A DNA stretch of 64,000 nt from assembly GCF_943193215.1 (NCBI RefSeq), contig NZ_CALPDH010000016.1, forward strand, positions 1-64,000, written 5' to 3'. Of the stretch, positions 52,817 through 62,667 are shown piece by piece. Positions within the stretch are counted from its first letter, which is position 1. Each line of letters opens with the position of its first letter. The notes under the pieces were generated by a model that was not told where the DNA came from, searched no databases, and saw only the letters and a list, made by a program, of their open reading frames with translations. A program made the translations under genes and the position numbers. Source of the stretch: Acetatifactor aquisgranensis. Lineage in GTDB: Bacteria > Bacillota > Clostridia > Lachnospirales > Lachnospiraceae.

Positions 52817-54538
52817 TCACTGCCCCATCTTCTCCATGGCTTTCTTGTAGTTCTCGGAATAAGCCTCTTCAATCTTATCGATTCCCGCCACTGTCAGGGC
52901 ATCCTGCAGTTTCGTCCACGCAGCCTCGAATTCCTCATCATTGTTGGCCTGTACCGCGATCGGCCAGTTCATCTTCCAGGCATCTTTCACGGATTGCTCC
53001 GCCAGTTTGACTTCATCGGATTTCACCCGCAGCGTGTAGGTGGAGGCGTCAAAAATCGTGCCCGCCATGTTTTCAATCATCATGGACTTCCACTTGTTCT
53101 CTTCATACCACATCTGGTTAGGCCAGATATTGTGCTCCCCGTCCTCCCATCTGGACTGGTTCATGAACAGCCAGGGCACGCCCTGCCAGTAATATTCGTC
53201 ATCGTAGGACCAGGTCTCGGTAACGAGCTGCTGCTTGGCCTCGGAATCCACCTCCCAGTTGCCGTTCTCATCGATGTTCCAGAACTTGCCGGTTCTTCCT
53301 GTATCTCCTATCGGCGTACCGTTCGGAATGCCCCATCCGGAGATTGCTTTCCCAAGGTCTGTGGCCTGGAAATTGATGAATTTCATGAGGGCTTCCGGAT
53401 TCTTCGCCTTGTCCGTGATGATGGTGCATGAGCTGCCAAGGTAATTCTTGCCGCTCAGGTACGCGCCCTCGGCATTCTCCCCCTTGAAGCTGATCTGCAC
53501 GAAGCGTTTGTCCTCAGGCATGTTGGGATCCATGCTCTGCCACACCTCATGTCCCGCGTTGTAGCTGATCCACCAGCCGCCAACCGCGCCCACGATCCTC
53601 TCGCTGGAGAACTTGGCTTTCCACTGTTCAAAATTGTTGGCAAAGGCATCGGGATCAAGGGTCTTGTCCTGATAGAAGCGGTTGAAGAACTTTGTCATCT
53701 CTTTGCCTTCATCCGTGAACGCCCAGTAGGTAAAGTTGCCCTCATCATCCACTTTGTAGCCGTTCTTCAGGCCCCAGAAGCCGCTGTATGTAGCCGGATC
53801 GGGGTCTTCGTACAGGGACATGGCGTATCTGGTCTCCCCGTTGGGAGCGGTGGGGAATTTCTCCAGAATCGCGTTCAGCGCATTGTAGTAATCATCCGGC
53901 GTCTTGATTTCCGGCGCGCCGATTGCCTGCCACTCATCGTAGCGGATGTGGGCGCTGTTGTCCGGCAGTTCCGAGATGCTGCCCATCAGGGTGGGCACGT
54001 ACCAGAGCTTCATGTCATTGTCCAGGAACAGAGGATAGTGCTCGCCCATGGAAGCTTTCACGTCCGCCCCGATGTTGTCCATGTAAGGGGTCAGCTCCAC
54101 CGCCTTATTCATCTTGACGAATTTCTCCATGGTGGTGAAGGACAGGTTCCTGATGATGTCCGGGTAATCCCCGGATGCCAGCGCCAGGTTCACGGCTTCC
54201 GTCCCGTCACCGGTAATGTGCTGAATATTGAACTGGATATTGAATTTTTCCTTAAAATACGCGATTACGTTCTCTTCTCCGGCTTTTTCCGCCTCTGTGG
54301 GGGCATAGCTTCCGGAGGCGTCCAGGATATTGATCTCCAGGGTCTCCTCGGGCACTTCCCAGCCGAACTCATTGAAATTGCCGGAGCCCTGGCCGGATTC
54401 TGCCTGCGCCTGTGAAGCGTCTGTGCCGCCGGACTCTCCCGCGCTGCCGGATACCCCTGCGCTTCCCGAATTCCCGCATCCTGCCAGTAAGCCCGCGATT
54501 AAAACTGCCGCAATCAGTGAACTCTTTTTCTTCCTCAT
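52817..54538 (-). CDS. Extracellular solute-binding lipoprotein (LplA-like)
   Basis: A 573-residue substrate-binding lipoprotein. The signal ends LLAGC (about C21), followed by a Ser/Gly/Gln-rich linker and a long binding domain with FNIQFNIQHITGD, LASGDYPDIIRN, RYDEWQAIGAPEIKTPDDYYNAL and WGIPNGTPIGD. Its large size is typical of LplA/YtcQ proteins paired with LplB/LplC permeases. It is first in the operon, with a good promoter 62 bases upstream, and is probably controlled by the divergent AraC protein. Confidence 0.92.
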   Translation of the reverse strand: MRKKKSSLIAAVLIAGLLAGCGNSGSAGVSGSAGESGGTDASQAQAESGQGSGNFNEFGWEVPEETLEINILDASGSYAPTEAEKAGEENVIAYFKEKFNIQFNIQHITGDGTEAVNLALASGDYPDIIRNLSFTTMEKFVKMNKAVELTPYMDNIGADVKASMGEHYPLFLDNDMKLWYVPTLMGSISELPDNSAHIRYDEWQAIGAPEIKTPDDYYNALNAILEKFPTAPNGETRYAMSLYEDPDPATYSGFWGLKNGYKVDDEGNFTYWAFTDEGKEMTKFFNRFYQDKTLDPDAFANNFEQWKAKFSSERIVGAVGGWWISYNAGHEVWQSMDPNMPEDKRFVQISFKGENAEGAYLSGKNYLGSSCTIITDKAKNPEALMKFINFQATDLGKAISGWGIPNGTPIGDTGRTGKFWNIDENGNWEVDSEAKQQLVTETWSYDDEYYWQGVPWLFMNQSRWEDGEHNIWPNQMWYEENKWKSMMIENMAGTIFDASTYTLRVKSDEVKLAEQSVKDAWKMNWPIAVQANNDEEFEAAWTKLQDALTVAGIDKIEEAYSENYKKAMEKMGQ

Positions 54539-54599
54539 AATTTTTCTCCTTTTCTGCTTTCCCGGGATTGTCGTCCCTGAATCTAAGGTTTATAATGAA

Positions 54600-54628
54600 A
54601 TTATAAGGATTTCCGCTTTTTCTACCAA
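54600..54628 (-). promoter_or_regulatory. Promoter of the solute-binding protein operon
   Basis: On the minus strand: TTGGTA (54628-54623), 17-base spacer, TATAAT (54605-54600). The perfect -10 box and correct spacing make it a convincing sigma-A promoter for the five-gene transporter/glycosidase operon; the weak -35 fits activation by the divergent AraC protein. Confidence 0.78.
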
Positions 54629-54745
54629 TGGAAAAAAGCTACGCCGACATGGAGAAATGTTGGGTCGGCTATACATTTTGTCAGTGGAGGAATCTTTTTC
54701 GGATTCCCTTTCTCTCAAACTGCACAAGTCATTTGTCCCAGGCGC

Positions 54746-54774
54746 TTGCAAGATATATATTTTTCCTATATAAT
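54746..54774 (+). promoter_or_regulatory. Promoter of the AraC-family regulator
   Basis: TTGCAA (54746-54751), 17-base spacer, TATAAT (54769-54774), 46 bases before the ATG at 54821. The 117 bases between the two divergent promoters would hold any shared operator; no obvious direct repeat was identified there by eye. Confidence 0.75.
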
Positions 54775-54820
54775 TGAGGGGAAAGATGTGAATTACATCC
54801 GATTCGGGGAGGATTCTCTC

Positions 54821-55825
54821 ATGGCAACGCAGTCATTAATCAAAATCCATAAATACCATGACGATTTACAGCGCTTCATTCATTTCTACAATGTCAAACG
54901 GGACAAAAACCTGATTCTGATCCAGACAGGCTGCCAGGACCGCTGCCATTCCGTCCAGGTCCGTCCCAGAGTCCGCGACCATTTCCTGCTGCATTTCGTC
55001 AGCGCCGGTTCCGGCTGTCTCCATCTGCAGAACGCCTCCTATAAGGTGAACGCCAACGACTGCTTTTTGATATATCCCAACGAGCTGTCCACCTATCATT
55101 CTCAGACCGGCAGCATCTGGGCCTATTATTGGATCGGCATCTCCGGGACGCTGGCGGAGGATCTGCTTGCCAAAATCGGTTTCCGTCCCGGAAAGCAGGC
55201 CGTACATTTTTCCGATCCCTCTGTCTTCGATGTGCTGGCGCAAATCGTCGATGTGGCAATGCTGTATCAGGATGACATCTACGCCCTGTATATGAAGACC
55301 TGCAGCCTGCTGTACCAGCTTTTTTCCATTTTATATCTGGAAAACAAGGAAAAGCGCCTGACGTTCCACTCGCCTCTGCTGGAGGACAATGCCGCCCTGT
55401 TCGGAATCGGCTATTCCAGGCAGCAGTGGGTCAGCGCTGTGGTCACGCTGATTCAGGACAACTACAGCGAAAATCTGAAAGTAGAAGCCATCGCCAGCTA
55501 TCTGCATTTGAACCGCAGCTATCTCTCGTCCCTGTTCAAACAGGAGATGGGAGTCTCTATCAAGCAATACCTCTCCGAATACCGCATAGAGGCGGCGAAG
55601 AACAAGCTTCTGAAGACAGACCGGAGCATCAGCGAGATTTCCTATCAGTGCGGCTTTCCTGACCCTCTCTATTTTTCCCGTATTTTTAAGGAGAAGACCG
55701 GGTTGAGCCCCAGCGAGTTCCGCCAGGCGGACAATTCCGAGGGACATACCTCCGGGCATGAATTGGATAAAGCCAGCACCATCGATCTGCCTGCCCAGAC
55801 CGAGGACTATTTTCTGACCTACTGA
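54821..55825 (+). CDS. AraC-family transcriptional regulator
   Basis: A 334-residue regulator: N-terminal cupin-type sensing domain (FLLHFVSAGSGCLHLQNASYKVNANDCFLIYPNE) and a C-terminal two-helix-turn-helix AraC domain (YLHLNRSYLSSLFKQEMGVSIKQYLSEYRI and ISEISYQCGFPDPLYFSRIFKEKTGLSPSEFR are the two halves). It probably senses a sugar and activates the divergent LplA-like operon. The start at 54821 follows GGGGAGGA; the longer reading begins inside the promoter. It is the only regulator adjacent to the glycan genes. Confidence 0.92.
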   Translation: MATQSLIKIHKYHDDLQRFIHFYNVKRDKNLILIQTGCQDRCHSVQVRPRVRDHFLLHFVSAGSGCLHLQNASYKVNANDCFLIYPNELSTYHSQTGSIWAYYWIGISGTLAEDLLAKIGFRPGKQAVHFSDPSVFDVLAQIVDVAMLYQDDIYALYMKTCSLLYQLFSILYLENKEKRLTFHSPLLEDNAALFGIGYSRQQWVSAVVTLIQDNYSENLKVEAIASYLHLNRSYLSSLFKQEMGVSIKQYLSEYRIEAAKNKLLKTDRSISEISYQCGFPDPLYFSRIFKEKTGLSPSEFRQADNSEGHTSGHELDKASTIDLPAQTEDYFLTY

Positions 55826-55828
55826 AAA

Positions 55829-55860
55829 GGAGGCCGCGGGAATCCATTCCCGCGGCCTCC
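55829..55860 (-). terminator. Perfect hairpin terminator between convergent genes
   Basis: A perfect 14-base GC-rich stem (arms 55829-55842 and 55847-55860) with loop TCCA. On the minus strand it is followed by TTTTC, so it ends the GH95-GH78 transcript; it starts 4 bases after the AraC stop and may also stop that transcript. Confidence 0.8.
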
Positions 55861-55916
55861 CCGGCAAAACTCTTTATCAGGCTGTCCCGGCGATCCAAAA
55901 ACGCGGCTTGGCCGCC

Positions 55917-57836
55917 CTACAGCCGGTTCTCTAAAATATGATAATAATATATCGGCATTGCGCTCCATCCATGGCACAGGCTTCCGGCATTGTCAAAATC
56001 TTTCTCCCCCAGCTCCGTCTCCCATACCGTCGTGCCGCCGTATTCCACCATGGGGGTGTATATCCTCTCGATATCCTCCAGAATCACCGGGGCATAGCGC
56101 TCTTTGTCCACTTTCAGCCAGGCATCGTACTTAAAGCAGAGCATGGACAGGGAGATCGGCGTCAGCGCTTCATCCGTCCGCAGGCGCCGGCATAAGCTTT
56201 CCGCCTCACTGCCCGTCACCGCGCCGCAGAGGATTGCCAGGGCGTTCCCCAACTGGCTGCCGCCGCCTCCCCGGGACAGATTGCGGCATAGTCCGGCCTC
56301 CTCGTCCCAGAATGCCTGACGGATATGGCCGTTAAGGGTTTGGGCCTGAGCGCTGTAATCGTTCTTCCTGCCCAGCCTGTCCGCTATTGCCCCCAGATTC
56401 TGCAGCGCCAGGGACAGCAGCGCGTTCAGGATCACATCCGGCCGGGAGGTATCGGTGGCCGCTCCGTCCAGCCCCTGCCGCCATTCATAGAAGTTCCAGT
56501 ATCTTTTCCCCGCAAAGGGCGGTATCAGGCCGTCCTTTATATGGCTGGTGAACGCCTCCGCCACGGACACCAGCTTCGGATAGATTTCCTCCAGGAATGC
56601 CAAATCGCCGCTGTAGTCCAGGTACTCCCTGCACTCCGTGATATAATGCAGGGAGAAAGAGGGAATGACGAAATCCATCTTGATAGGATAGCAGATAGAC
56701 ATCAGCCCGTCCTCCCGCCTGTCTTTGGACATCAGCTGCAGGCAGGCCCTGGGGAAACGGTACTCCCCGAAGGCATAATACCCGGCCAGCATCTGGTTGC
56801 GGCTGTCCATGGCGTACAGCGCCTGCTCCCTCCAGGGACAGTCCTCGTAGTGCTCATGCATGCACAGGTGCAGGGTCTCCACACACATGTCGTAAATCTT
56901 CGTCTGCAGCGCGTTCAGCCGGGGCCTTGCCTTTTCCGCAAGGACATACATGGCAGGGGCAATGGCCAGCTTCTCCACGGTCACCGGATGCTCCGTATGA
57001 ATCTCCAGATACCGGCAGCCCAGCCTGCGGAAAGGATTCAGGTATTCGTTTTCCCCTTGCTTCGCCCTGTAGGAAACGCTGAAGTCCCTGCCGCCGATAA
57101 TCCGGCGCACACAGCCGTCCTCTATATGCTCTCCGTAGGCTATGGTGATATCCTGCTCCCGGGGAGAGTTCAGCTTCAGGCGCAGGAATCCTACCTGCTC
57201 GCTGCCAAGGTCAAAAATGACATCCGTGTCGCTGATTCGTTTGCACTCTGTGCCGTCTACATCTGACAGCAATGTCAGTTTATCGCAGGGCCTGATGCGC
57301 AGGGGAAGTTCCTGCTTTACCACCACTGCCGGATGAAAATCTGATGACGCTCCTGTCATCCAGTCATCCTCTTTGGCGGCATCGTAGCCATATCCTAAGC
57401 CCAGCTGGCCGGTGATGATATGCATCCTGTGGTTCCGGTAGGCCCTGCTCATGCGGGAGAGCGTGTCCTCACTGCTTCTGCACAGCATTTTTTCCTCTCC
57501 CACAACCTCATACAGCAAGCCCGCGTTGCCCAGGCAGTATGTAGAGGAACTGGCTATGCCATAATACCACACCACTATGGCGATGCAATTCGCCCCCTTT
57601 GTACAGCAGGCGGTGATGTCCACCTCGTCGTACACCTTGTCGTAGGGGAAATCCGCATACTGCCCCCATGCCGCAAGCACGCCGTTCACATACGCCGCAT
57701 AATTGCTGTCCGCCGAGATGCGCAAAGTCACATTGCCCGCTTCATAGTCGAACCGATCCAGAAACTCCCCATACTCGTCCGCCCGGGGATTGGCGTTGCA
57801 CCAAATCCACAGCGCATTTTCAAATGCTTTTTCCAT
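55917..57836 (-). CDS. GH78-type alpha-L-rhamnosidase-like enzyme
   Basis: A 639-residue protein. The N-terminal half is beta-sandwich (residues 1-300, with VTLRISADSNYAAYVNGVL and QDITIAYGEHIEDG), the second half an (alpha/alpha)6 barrel with HEHYEDCPWREQALYAMDSRNQM, the hallmark block of family 78 in which the acidic residues are catalytic candidates, and a C-terminal TTVWETELG...AGSLCHGWSAMPIYY. It is somewhat shorter than classic five-domain rhamnosidases. Removes terminal alpha-L-rhamnose, probably in the cytoplasm. It follows the GH95 gene by 51 bases and probably shares its promoter. Confidence 0.85.
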   Translation of the reverse strand: MEKAFENALWIWCNANPRADEYGEFLDRFDYEAGNVTLRISADSNYAAYVNGVLAAWGQYADFPYDKVYDEVDITACCTKGANCIAIVVWYYGIASSSTYCLGNAGLLYEVVGEEKMLCRSSEDTLSRMSRAYRNHRMHIITGQLGLGYGYDAAKEDDWMTGASSDFHPAVVVKQELPLRIRPCDKLTLLSDVDGTECKRISDTDVIFDLGSEQVGFLRLKLNSPREQDITIAYGEHIEDGCVRRIIGGRDFSVSYRAKQGENEYLNPFRRLGCRYLEIHTEHPVTVEKLAIAPAMYVLAEKARPRLNALQTKIYDMCVETLHLCMHEHYEDCPWREQALYAMDSRNQMLAGYYAFGEYRFPRACLQLMSKDRREDGLMSICYPIKMDFVIPSFSLHYITECREYLDYSGDLAFLEEIYPKLVSVAEAFTSHIKDGLIPPFAGKRYWNFYEWRQGLDGAATDTSRPDVILNALLSLALQNLGAIADRLGRKNDYSAQAQTLNGHIRQAFWDEEAGLCRNLSRGGGGSQLGNALAILCGAVTGSEAESLCRRLRTDEALTPISLSMLCFKYDAWLKVDKERYAPVILEDIERIYTPMVEYGGTTVWETELGEKDFDNAGSLCHGWSAMPIYYYHILENRL

Positions 57837-57887
57837 AAAATTTACCCGCTTCCTTTCCTGCTCATTATGCTGCCATGTGGCCTGTCA

Positions 57888-60062
57888 TCAATTCTTTTGA
57901 TAAATCTCCGAGGAGACCACTTTTCCGTCTTCCCACGCCAGGTCTACCGCTTTTCCGCCCTTTATCCGAAGCCCCTTTGCATAGCCGGAGGCGAACTGCT
58001 TCGGAAGAGCGGGCAGGAGCTTCACCTCTCCTCCCCTGTCCTGCACCAGCATGTTGCAGATGCCTGCAATGCCGCCGAAATTGCCGTCAATCTGGAAAGG
58101 CTCATGGGCATCCCAGAGGTTGGGGTAGGTGGACCTTGTCAGGAGAATGTGCAGGTACTCCCAGGCTTTCTCCCCGTCGCCCAGTACACCGAACAGATTC
58201 ACGATCCAGGCGCAGCTCCATCCTGTGTATCCGCCGCCGTTTTTCAGGCGGTTCTCCAGAGAAACGCGGGCCGCCTGCTTCATTTCCGCCTTTCCCTCCC
58301 ACAGTTCCGAGGGAAACAGGCCGTACAGATGGGACACATGCCTGTGGCCGGGCTCCACTTCCCGGTATTCCCTGGCCCATTCCAGAATCTGTCCGTAACT
58401 GCCCCGTTTCACAGGTTCCAGCCGCCCCAGCTTTTCCTTCACTTCCTCTGTCAGAGGCTCCTCTATCCCCAGAATCTCGCAGATGGATAGATAATGACAA
58501 AAGACATCCTCTGTCAGCTCCAGATCCATGGCGGAAGCATAAGTGACCGAGCACTTCTCCCCGGCCTCATTATAATAGACATTTTCCGGGGAGGTGGAGG
58601 GACAGGTCACATACCGGCCCTGATGCTCCACCAGCCAGTCCGCCAGGAACAGAGCACACTCCCTGAACACGGGATAGGCTCTCTCCCTCAGGAATGCCTT
58701 ATCCCCGGTGTATTCGTAATACCGATAAAATTCCTGCACCAGCCAGGACATTCCCATGGGCCACATGCCCCATGTTACGCTGCCGTCCTGCCCCGCCTCA
58801 TTGCCATAAACGATGCCCACCGGGTTGGTGGCATACCACCCGTCGGCATTGTGGTGGTGGACGGTTCCCCGGCAGCGGTAATTGACTGCCGCCGTCCGCT
58901 TTCCGCGCTCTGCCAGCTTCTCCACATAGGAGAGATAGGCCTCCATGCACTCCTCCAGCCCGCAGCTCAAGACGGGCCAGTAGTTCATCTGCAGGTTGAT
59001 ATTGGTGGTCCAGTTGCTGCTCCAGGGGGGCTGCATCTCCCAGCTCCAGATTCCCTGGAGATTGGCCGGAAAACTCCCCTCTCTGGAGGATGCTATCATA
59101 AGGTAGCGGCCATACTGGAAATACAGCGCGAATAGCCCGTTGTCCTCGCCGCCGTCTTTCAGGTTCTGCAGGCGGACATCCGTGGGCAGCTCTATCTGTT
59201 CTCCCAGATACAGTTCCACCTTGTCAAATATCTTCCTGTAATCCGTGATGTGCGTTTCTTTGATGGCAGCATAGTCCCCCGCAAGCGCCGCAGGCTGTAC
59301 CATTTCTACGGACAGCACCGCACGGGAGGCGCCTTTTATCCGAATCCTGCCATCGGCCACAACCAGCTCGCCGTCGCTCTCCAGCACTTTGATTCTGCCC
59401 GTGAAACGGATTCCTCTGTAGCCCCAGACTATGGCCTCCTCTCCCCGGCGCACATAGCAGGGATCTGCATGCTCCGGACATTTGCCCCGGATCCGCAGGC
59501 CTTCTGCCTCCGACTCCGAAACGCACTTCAGCCGGGAATCCAGGAAAATCTCCAGCTCCATCACCGGCCGGGATGCCTCCAGGGACATGACAACCGCCTT
59601 GCCCGGATAGGTGGCGAAGACTTCTCTGTGATATTGAACGCCCTCCGCCCGGAAATCCACATAAGATATAGCCTCCTCCAGATCCAGGCTGCGGCGGTAG
59701 TTCTCTGTCTCAGGCTCCTTAGTCTTGTCCTGGCCGCCCAGGTTCCGATAGACGATATGCAGATTGCCCAGAGGAAGGTAGTTCTCGTTAAACTCTCCCA
59801 TCATGTTCCGGCGAATCATCTCTTCCGCCTCAGGTACTCTGTCCTGGAAAATCAGTTCCCGCACTTTCTGCAGGCTGTCGTATGCCCCCGGATTGGCCTT
59901 GTCTTTCTCATAGCCGCTCCACAGGCTGTCCTCATTCAGCCCCAGCATCTCCTCCCGGGCGCCGCCCCATATCATGGCTCCTAATTTCCCGTTTCCTACA
60001 GGCAGAGTCTCTTCCCACCGCCCTGCGGGCTTTGCATAATACAGTTCCAGTTTCCTGCCCAT
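57888..60062 (-). CDS. GH95-type alpha-L-fucosidase-like enzyme
   Basis: A 724-residue protein with the GH95 marks LGLNEDSLWSG (about residues 40-50), WTTNINLQMNYW (350-362; N354 and N356 match the two catalytic asparagines known in the Bifidobacterium enzyme AfcA), TSPENVYYN (acid/base Glu candidate) and PFQIDGNFGG (Asp). The family cleaves alpha-1,2-fucose (and in some members alpha-1,2-L-galactose) by inversion. No signal peptide, so a cytoplasmic role on imported oligosaccharides is likely. Start preceded by AGGAGGTAAAGG; a promoter lies 85-110 bases upstream. Confidence 0.88.
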   Translation of the reverse strand: MGRKLELYYAKPAGRWEETLPVGNGKLGAMIWGGAREEMLGLNEDSLWSGYEKDKANPGAYDSLQKVRELIFQDRVPEAEEMIRRNMMGEFNENYLPLGNLHIVYRNLGGQDKTKEPETENYRRSLDLEEAISYVDFRAEGVQYHREVFATYPGKAVVMSLEASRPVMELEIFLDSRLKCVSESEAEGLRIRGKCPEHADPCYVRRGEEAIVWGYRGIRFTGRIKVLESDGELVVADGRIRIKGASRAVLSVEMVQPAALAGDYAAIKETHITDYRKIFDKVELYLGEQIELPTDVRLQNLKDGGEDNGLFALYFQYGRYLMIASSREGSFPANLQGIWSWEMQPPWSSNWTTNINLQMNYWPVLSCGLEECMEAYLSYVEKLAERGKRTAAVNYRCRGTVHHHNADGWYATNPVGIVYGNEAGQDGSVTWGMWPMGMSWLVQEFYRYYEYTGDKAFLRERAYPVFRECALFLADWLVEHQGRYVTCPSTSPENVYYNEAGEKCSVTYASAMDLELTEDVFCHYLSICEILGIEEPLTEEVKEKLGRLEPVKRGSYGQILEWAREYREVEPGHRHVSHLYGLFPSELWEGKAEMKQAARVSLENRLKNGGGYTGWSCAWIVNLFGVLGDGEKAWEYLHILLTRSTYPNLWDAHEPFQIDGNFGGIAGICNMLVQDRGGEVKLLPALPKQFASGYAKGLRIKGGKAVDLAWEDGKVVSSEIYQKN

Positions 60063-60146
60063 CCTTTACCTCCTCATTTCGGCGCATATGCCCGTGGACG
60101 GACATCGCCGAATAGTCAACTTTTCTTACAAACACCTGTTGGAATC

Positions 60147-60174
60147 ATTTTAACATCTCACCGGGCAATGTCAA
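60147..60174 (-). promoter_or_regulatory. Promoter of the GH95-GH78 operon
   Basis: On the minus strand: perfect TTGACA (60174-60169), 16-base spacer, TAAAAT (60152-60147), 85 bases before the GH95 start codon. The 344-base gap 60063-60406 contains this promoter and a terminator and no gene. Confidence 0.75.
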
Positions 60175-60277
60175 CTGATTTCCGTTATTTTATCCAGCGG
60201 AAACAGAAACACTGCACATCGCTTCGGTTTCGGTGCCGATAAACAGCCTGAAAAACTAGAATGATAAGAAATTGGCA

Positions 60278-60305
60278 AAAGCCGTGCCCCGGAAGACACG
60301 GCTTT
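60278..60305 (-). terminator. Intrinsic terminator after the GH36 gene
   Basis: AAAGCCGTG (60278-60286) pairs with CACGGCTTT (60297-60305) around a 10-base loop; on the minus strand it is followed by TTGCC after the A/T-flanked stem. It lies about 100 bases after the GH36 stop. The sequence 60306-60406 shows nothing else. Confidence 0.65.
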
Positions 60306-60406
60306 CTGCCATACTACATAACGTCAGATTTTATACTGTTTAGCGATTTCACTTGCCGTGAAACCAGGCTGCATTGGGTAAACATATATGGCCTGATTTA
60401 CGACTC

Positions 60407-62620
60407 TCAGATTTCATACAACTCCATCTGGTACGCGGCATACTCTTCCATCTTCATCGGTATGGGAAGTCCTGCGTTCATCAGCGCCGCGCCAAAATAG
60501 CGCTTATGGGACCGGGCATCCTCGTATACCGCGTCCGGCTTCAGGCCTTTGAGCCTGACATAATGCACCGGCATGTTCCCATGGATTTCCAGCATCACCG
60601 CGCTCAGCAACGCCCTGCTCTTGTCTTCGGAGACGAACATCCAGGCCCCGAAAGCCTCCCGGAAAGGATCTGACAGCCGATAGTAATCCCCCCGGTAAAT
60701 CAGGGGCGCGTATTCTTTAAACTGCCTTACCTGCTCCTGTATCTCCTCTTTCTCCTCCGGGGACAGTTTCCCGGGATCCAGCTCATAGCCGAAAGTCCCC
60801 GCCATGGCCACTACCCCTCTGGTGCGGAGGCTTGTCCTGCGGCCGGTCTGGTGATTGGGCACAGCCGACACATGGGCACCCACCGCAGAGGCGGGATAGA
60901 AAAAGGACGTGCCATACTGAATCCGCACCCTGTCCACCGCGTCCGTGTTGTCGCTGCACCAGATCTGGGGCGTATAATACAGCATCCCGGCGTCGAATCT
61001 TCCGCCTCCGCCGCTGCAGCCCTCTATCATGATGTCAGGATAGCGCTGCATCAGCTTTTCCAGGAAATCATACACGCCGATCATATAATCGTAGGTCACT
61101 TTCCCCTGCGCGTTCCGGGCGGAATAGATATCGGAGAGGCTTCGGTTCATATCCCACTTCACATATTCCACATTCCCCTGCTCCAGCACACCGCATATCT
61201 CCCGGAACACATATTCCCGCACCTCTTCCCTGGAAAAGTCCAGCACCAGCTGATTCCTGCCGCGCACCGGCTCTCTGCCCGGAATCCGCAGCGCCCAGTC
61301 CGGATGCTCCCTGTACAGATTGCTGTCCTCGGACACCATCTCCGGCTCGATCCAGATACCGAACTTCACCCCGAATCCGTTGATGCGCTCTATCATCTCA
61401 CCCAGCGTGCACCCCAGTTTCCGCTCATTGACCTGCCAGTCTCCCAGGCCGCTGTTGTCATCCTCCCGCTTGCCGAACCAGCCGTCATCCATGACCACCA
61501 TGTCGATGCCAAGCTCCGCGGCGCTCTCGGCCAGGGCGCAGATGGTGTCGGCGTTGAAATCGAAATACGACGCCTCCCAGCTGTTCAGAAGCACCGGCCG
61601 AATCCGGTCGCGAAATTTTCCTCTGCAGATATGGTTCCGGACCACACCGTGGAACATCCTGGAAAGCGCGCCCAGTCCCCTGTCCGTATGCCCCAGGACC
61701 ACCTCGGGCAGCACAAGCGACTCCCCGGGCTTTAAGGGATAATGGAACAGGTCGCTCTGCAGCCCCATCATCACCCGGGTCTGGTCATACTGATCCCGCT
61801 CCGCCTCGCACATAAAATTCCCGCTGTAGACGAACATCATACCATAACAGTTCCCGTTTTCCTCCGTGGCGTTCCTGTCCGTTACAATCACTGCCGGGTT
61901 ATACTGATGGCTGGAAGTCCCCCTGCGGCTGCCAATCAGTTGACTGCCATGGTCAATATGGGTGCGCTGCAGATTCCGCTCCATGGCATGCCTCCCGTGG
62001 AAAGTAATCAGGTCATACTCCCCGGCCACAAAATCCATACAGGCCGACAACGCTTTCTCCACCACAATCTCCCCGGAACCGCCATTGCAGATCACGGCGC
62101 TTCTGGTAATGATATCTTCTTTCTCCAGCACTCCGTAAAGAAGCCTGACCTCCACGCCGCTGACGGAATCCCGCAGCACAATCTCCAGAGTCTCCGCCTC
62201 CTCCTCTTTGGCGTACACCGCCGGAAGCCCCTGCAGGCCATATTTGCCTTTCCTCACCTCATGGCTCACATAGCGCAGGTCGCAGCTCTCCGATCCGTCC
62301 TCATTCCGGAGGGCGAAAGCGCTGCTGCGAAAATCCCCCGTCCCCAGGCTCGGGTATTCCTGGGGAAGGGCGTCCAGGGAGTAAGTCCTGTCTAACCCCA
62401 CCGCGGCAGGATTCCCGGAGAAGCCCCTGTCATAATACGTCAGAAGATAGTCCATGGAAAGCCTTTCCTCCATTTGGCCGGATATCTTTCCTCCGTAATA
62501 CAAATGCAAAAGAAAGCCGTAGGCATCCACCTTCATCTGATAAGTGGAATGCGCTGTGTGTATCGTAAAGATACGATTCGAGCCGGAATGCTCTTTATCC
62601 CTTTGATAAATTATCGCCAT
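60407..62620 (-). CDS. Alpha-galactosidase, family GH36
   Basis: A 737-residue enzyme of the standard GH36 bacterial type (about 730 residues). Beta-sandwich N-domain, then TIM barrel with LLNSWEASYFDFN, MVVMDDGWFGKREDD, FGIWIEPEMVSEDS, the nucleophile D490 in YVKWDMNR, and the acid/base Asp in IWCSDNTDAVDR (556-560). C-terminal beta domain. It removes terminal alpha-1,6-galactose from raffinose-type or galactomannan oligosaccharides. No signal peptide. It has its own sigma-A promoter and is flanked by terminators, so it is monocistronic. Confidence 0.94.
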   Translation of the reverse strand: MAIIYQRDKEHSGSNRIFTIHTAHSTYQMKVDAYGFLLHLYYGGKISGQMEERLSMDYLLTYYDRGFSGNPAAVGLDRTYSLDALPQEYPSLGTGDFRSSAFALRNEDGSESCDLRYVSHEVRKGKYGLQGLPAVYAKEEEAETLEIVLRDSVSGVEVRLLYGVLEKEDIITRSAVICNGGSGEIVVEKALSACMDFVAGEYDLITFHGRHAMERNLQRTHIDHGSQLIGSRRGTSSHQYNPAVIVTDRNATEENGNCYGMMFVYSGNFMCEAERDQYDQTRVMMGLQSDLFHYPLKPGESLVLPEVVLGHTDRGLGALSRMFHGVVRNHICRGKFRDRIRPVLLNSWEASYFDFNADTICALAESAAELGIDMVVMDDGWFGKREDDNSGLGDWQVNERKLGCTLGEMIERINGFGVKFGIWIEPEMVSEDSNLYREHPDWALRIPGREPVRGRNQLVLDFSREEVREYVFREICGVLEQGNVEYVKWDMNRSLSDIYSARNAQGKVTYDYMIGVYDFLEKLMQRYPDIMIEGCSGGGGRFDAGMLYYTPQIWCSDNTDAVDRVRIQYGTSFFYPASAVGAHVSAVPNHQTGRRTSLRTRGVVAMAGTFGYELDPGKLSPEEKEEIQEQVRQFKEYAPLIYRGDYYRLSDPFREAFGAWMFVSEDKSRALLSAVMLEIHGNMPVHYVRLKGLKPDAVYEDARSHKRYFGAALMNAGLPIPMKMEEYAAYQMELYEI

Positions 62621-62667
62621 AGCCCTGTCTCTGCTTATCCCTTTCTTTTTTCTATATTATAGACAAC

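Noticed and set aside
50714..53431. Plus-strand open frames of 459 and 367 residues opposite the permeases and binding protein
   Set aside because: They mirror well-supported transporter genes, have skewed composition and no recognisable motif.
56325..59135. Plus-strand open frames opposite the GH78 and GH95 genes
   Set aside because: Antisense shadows of strongly supported enzymes, without start signals.
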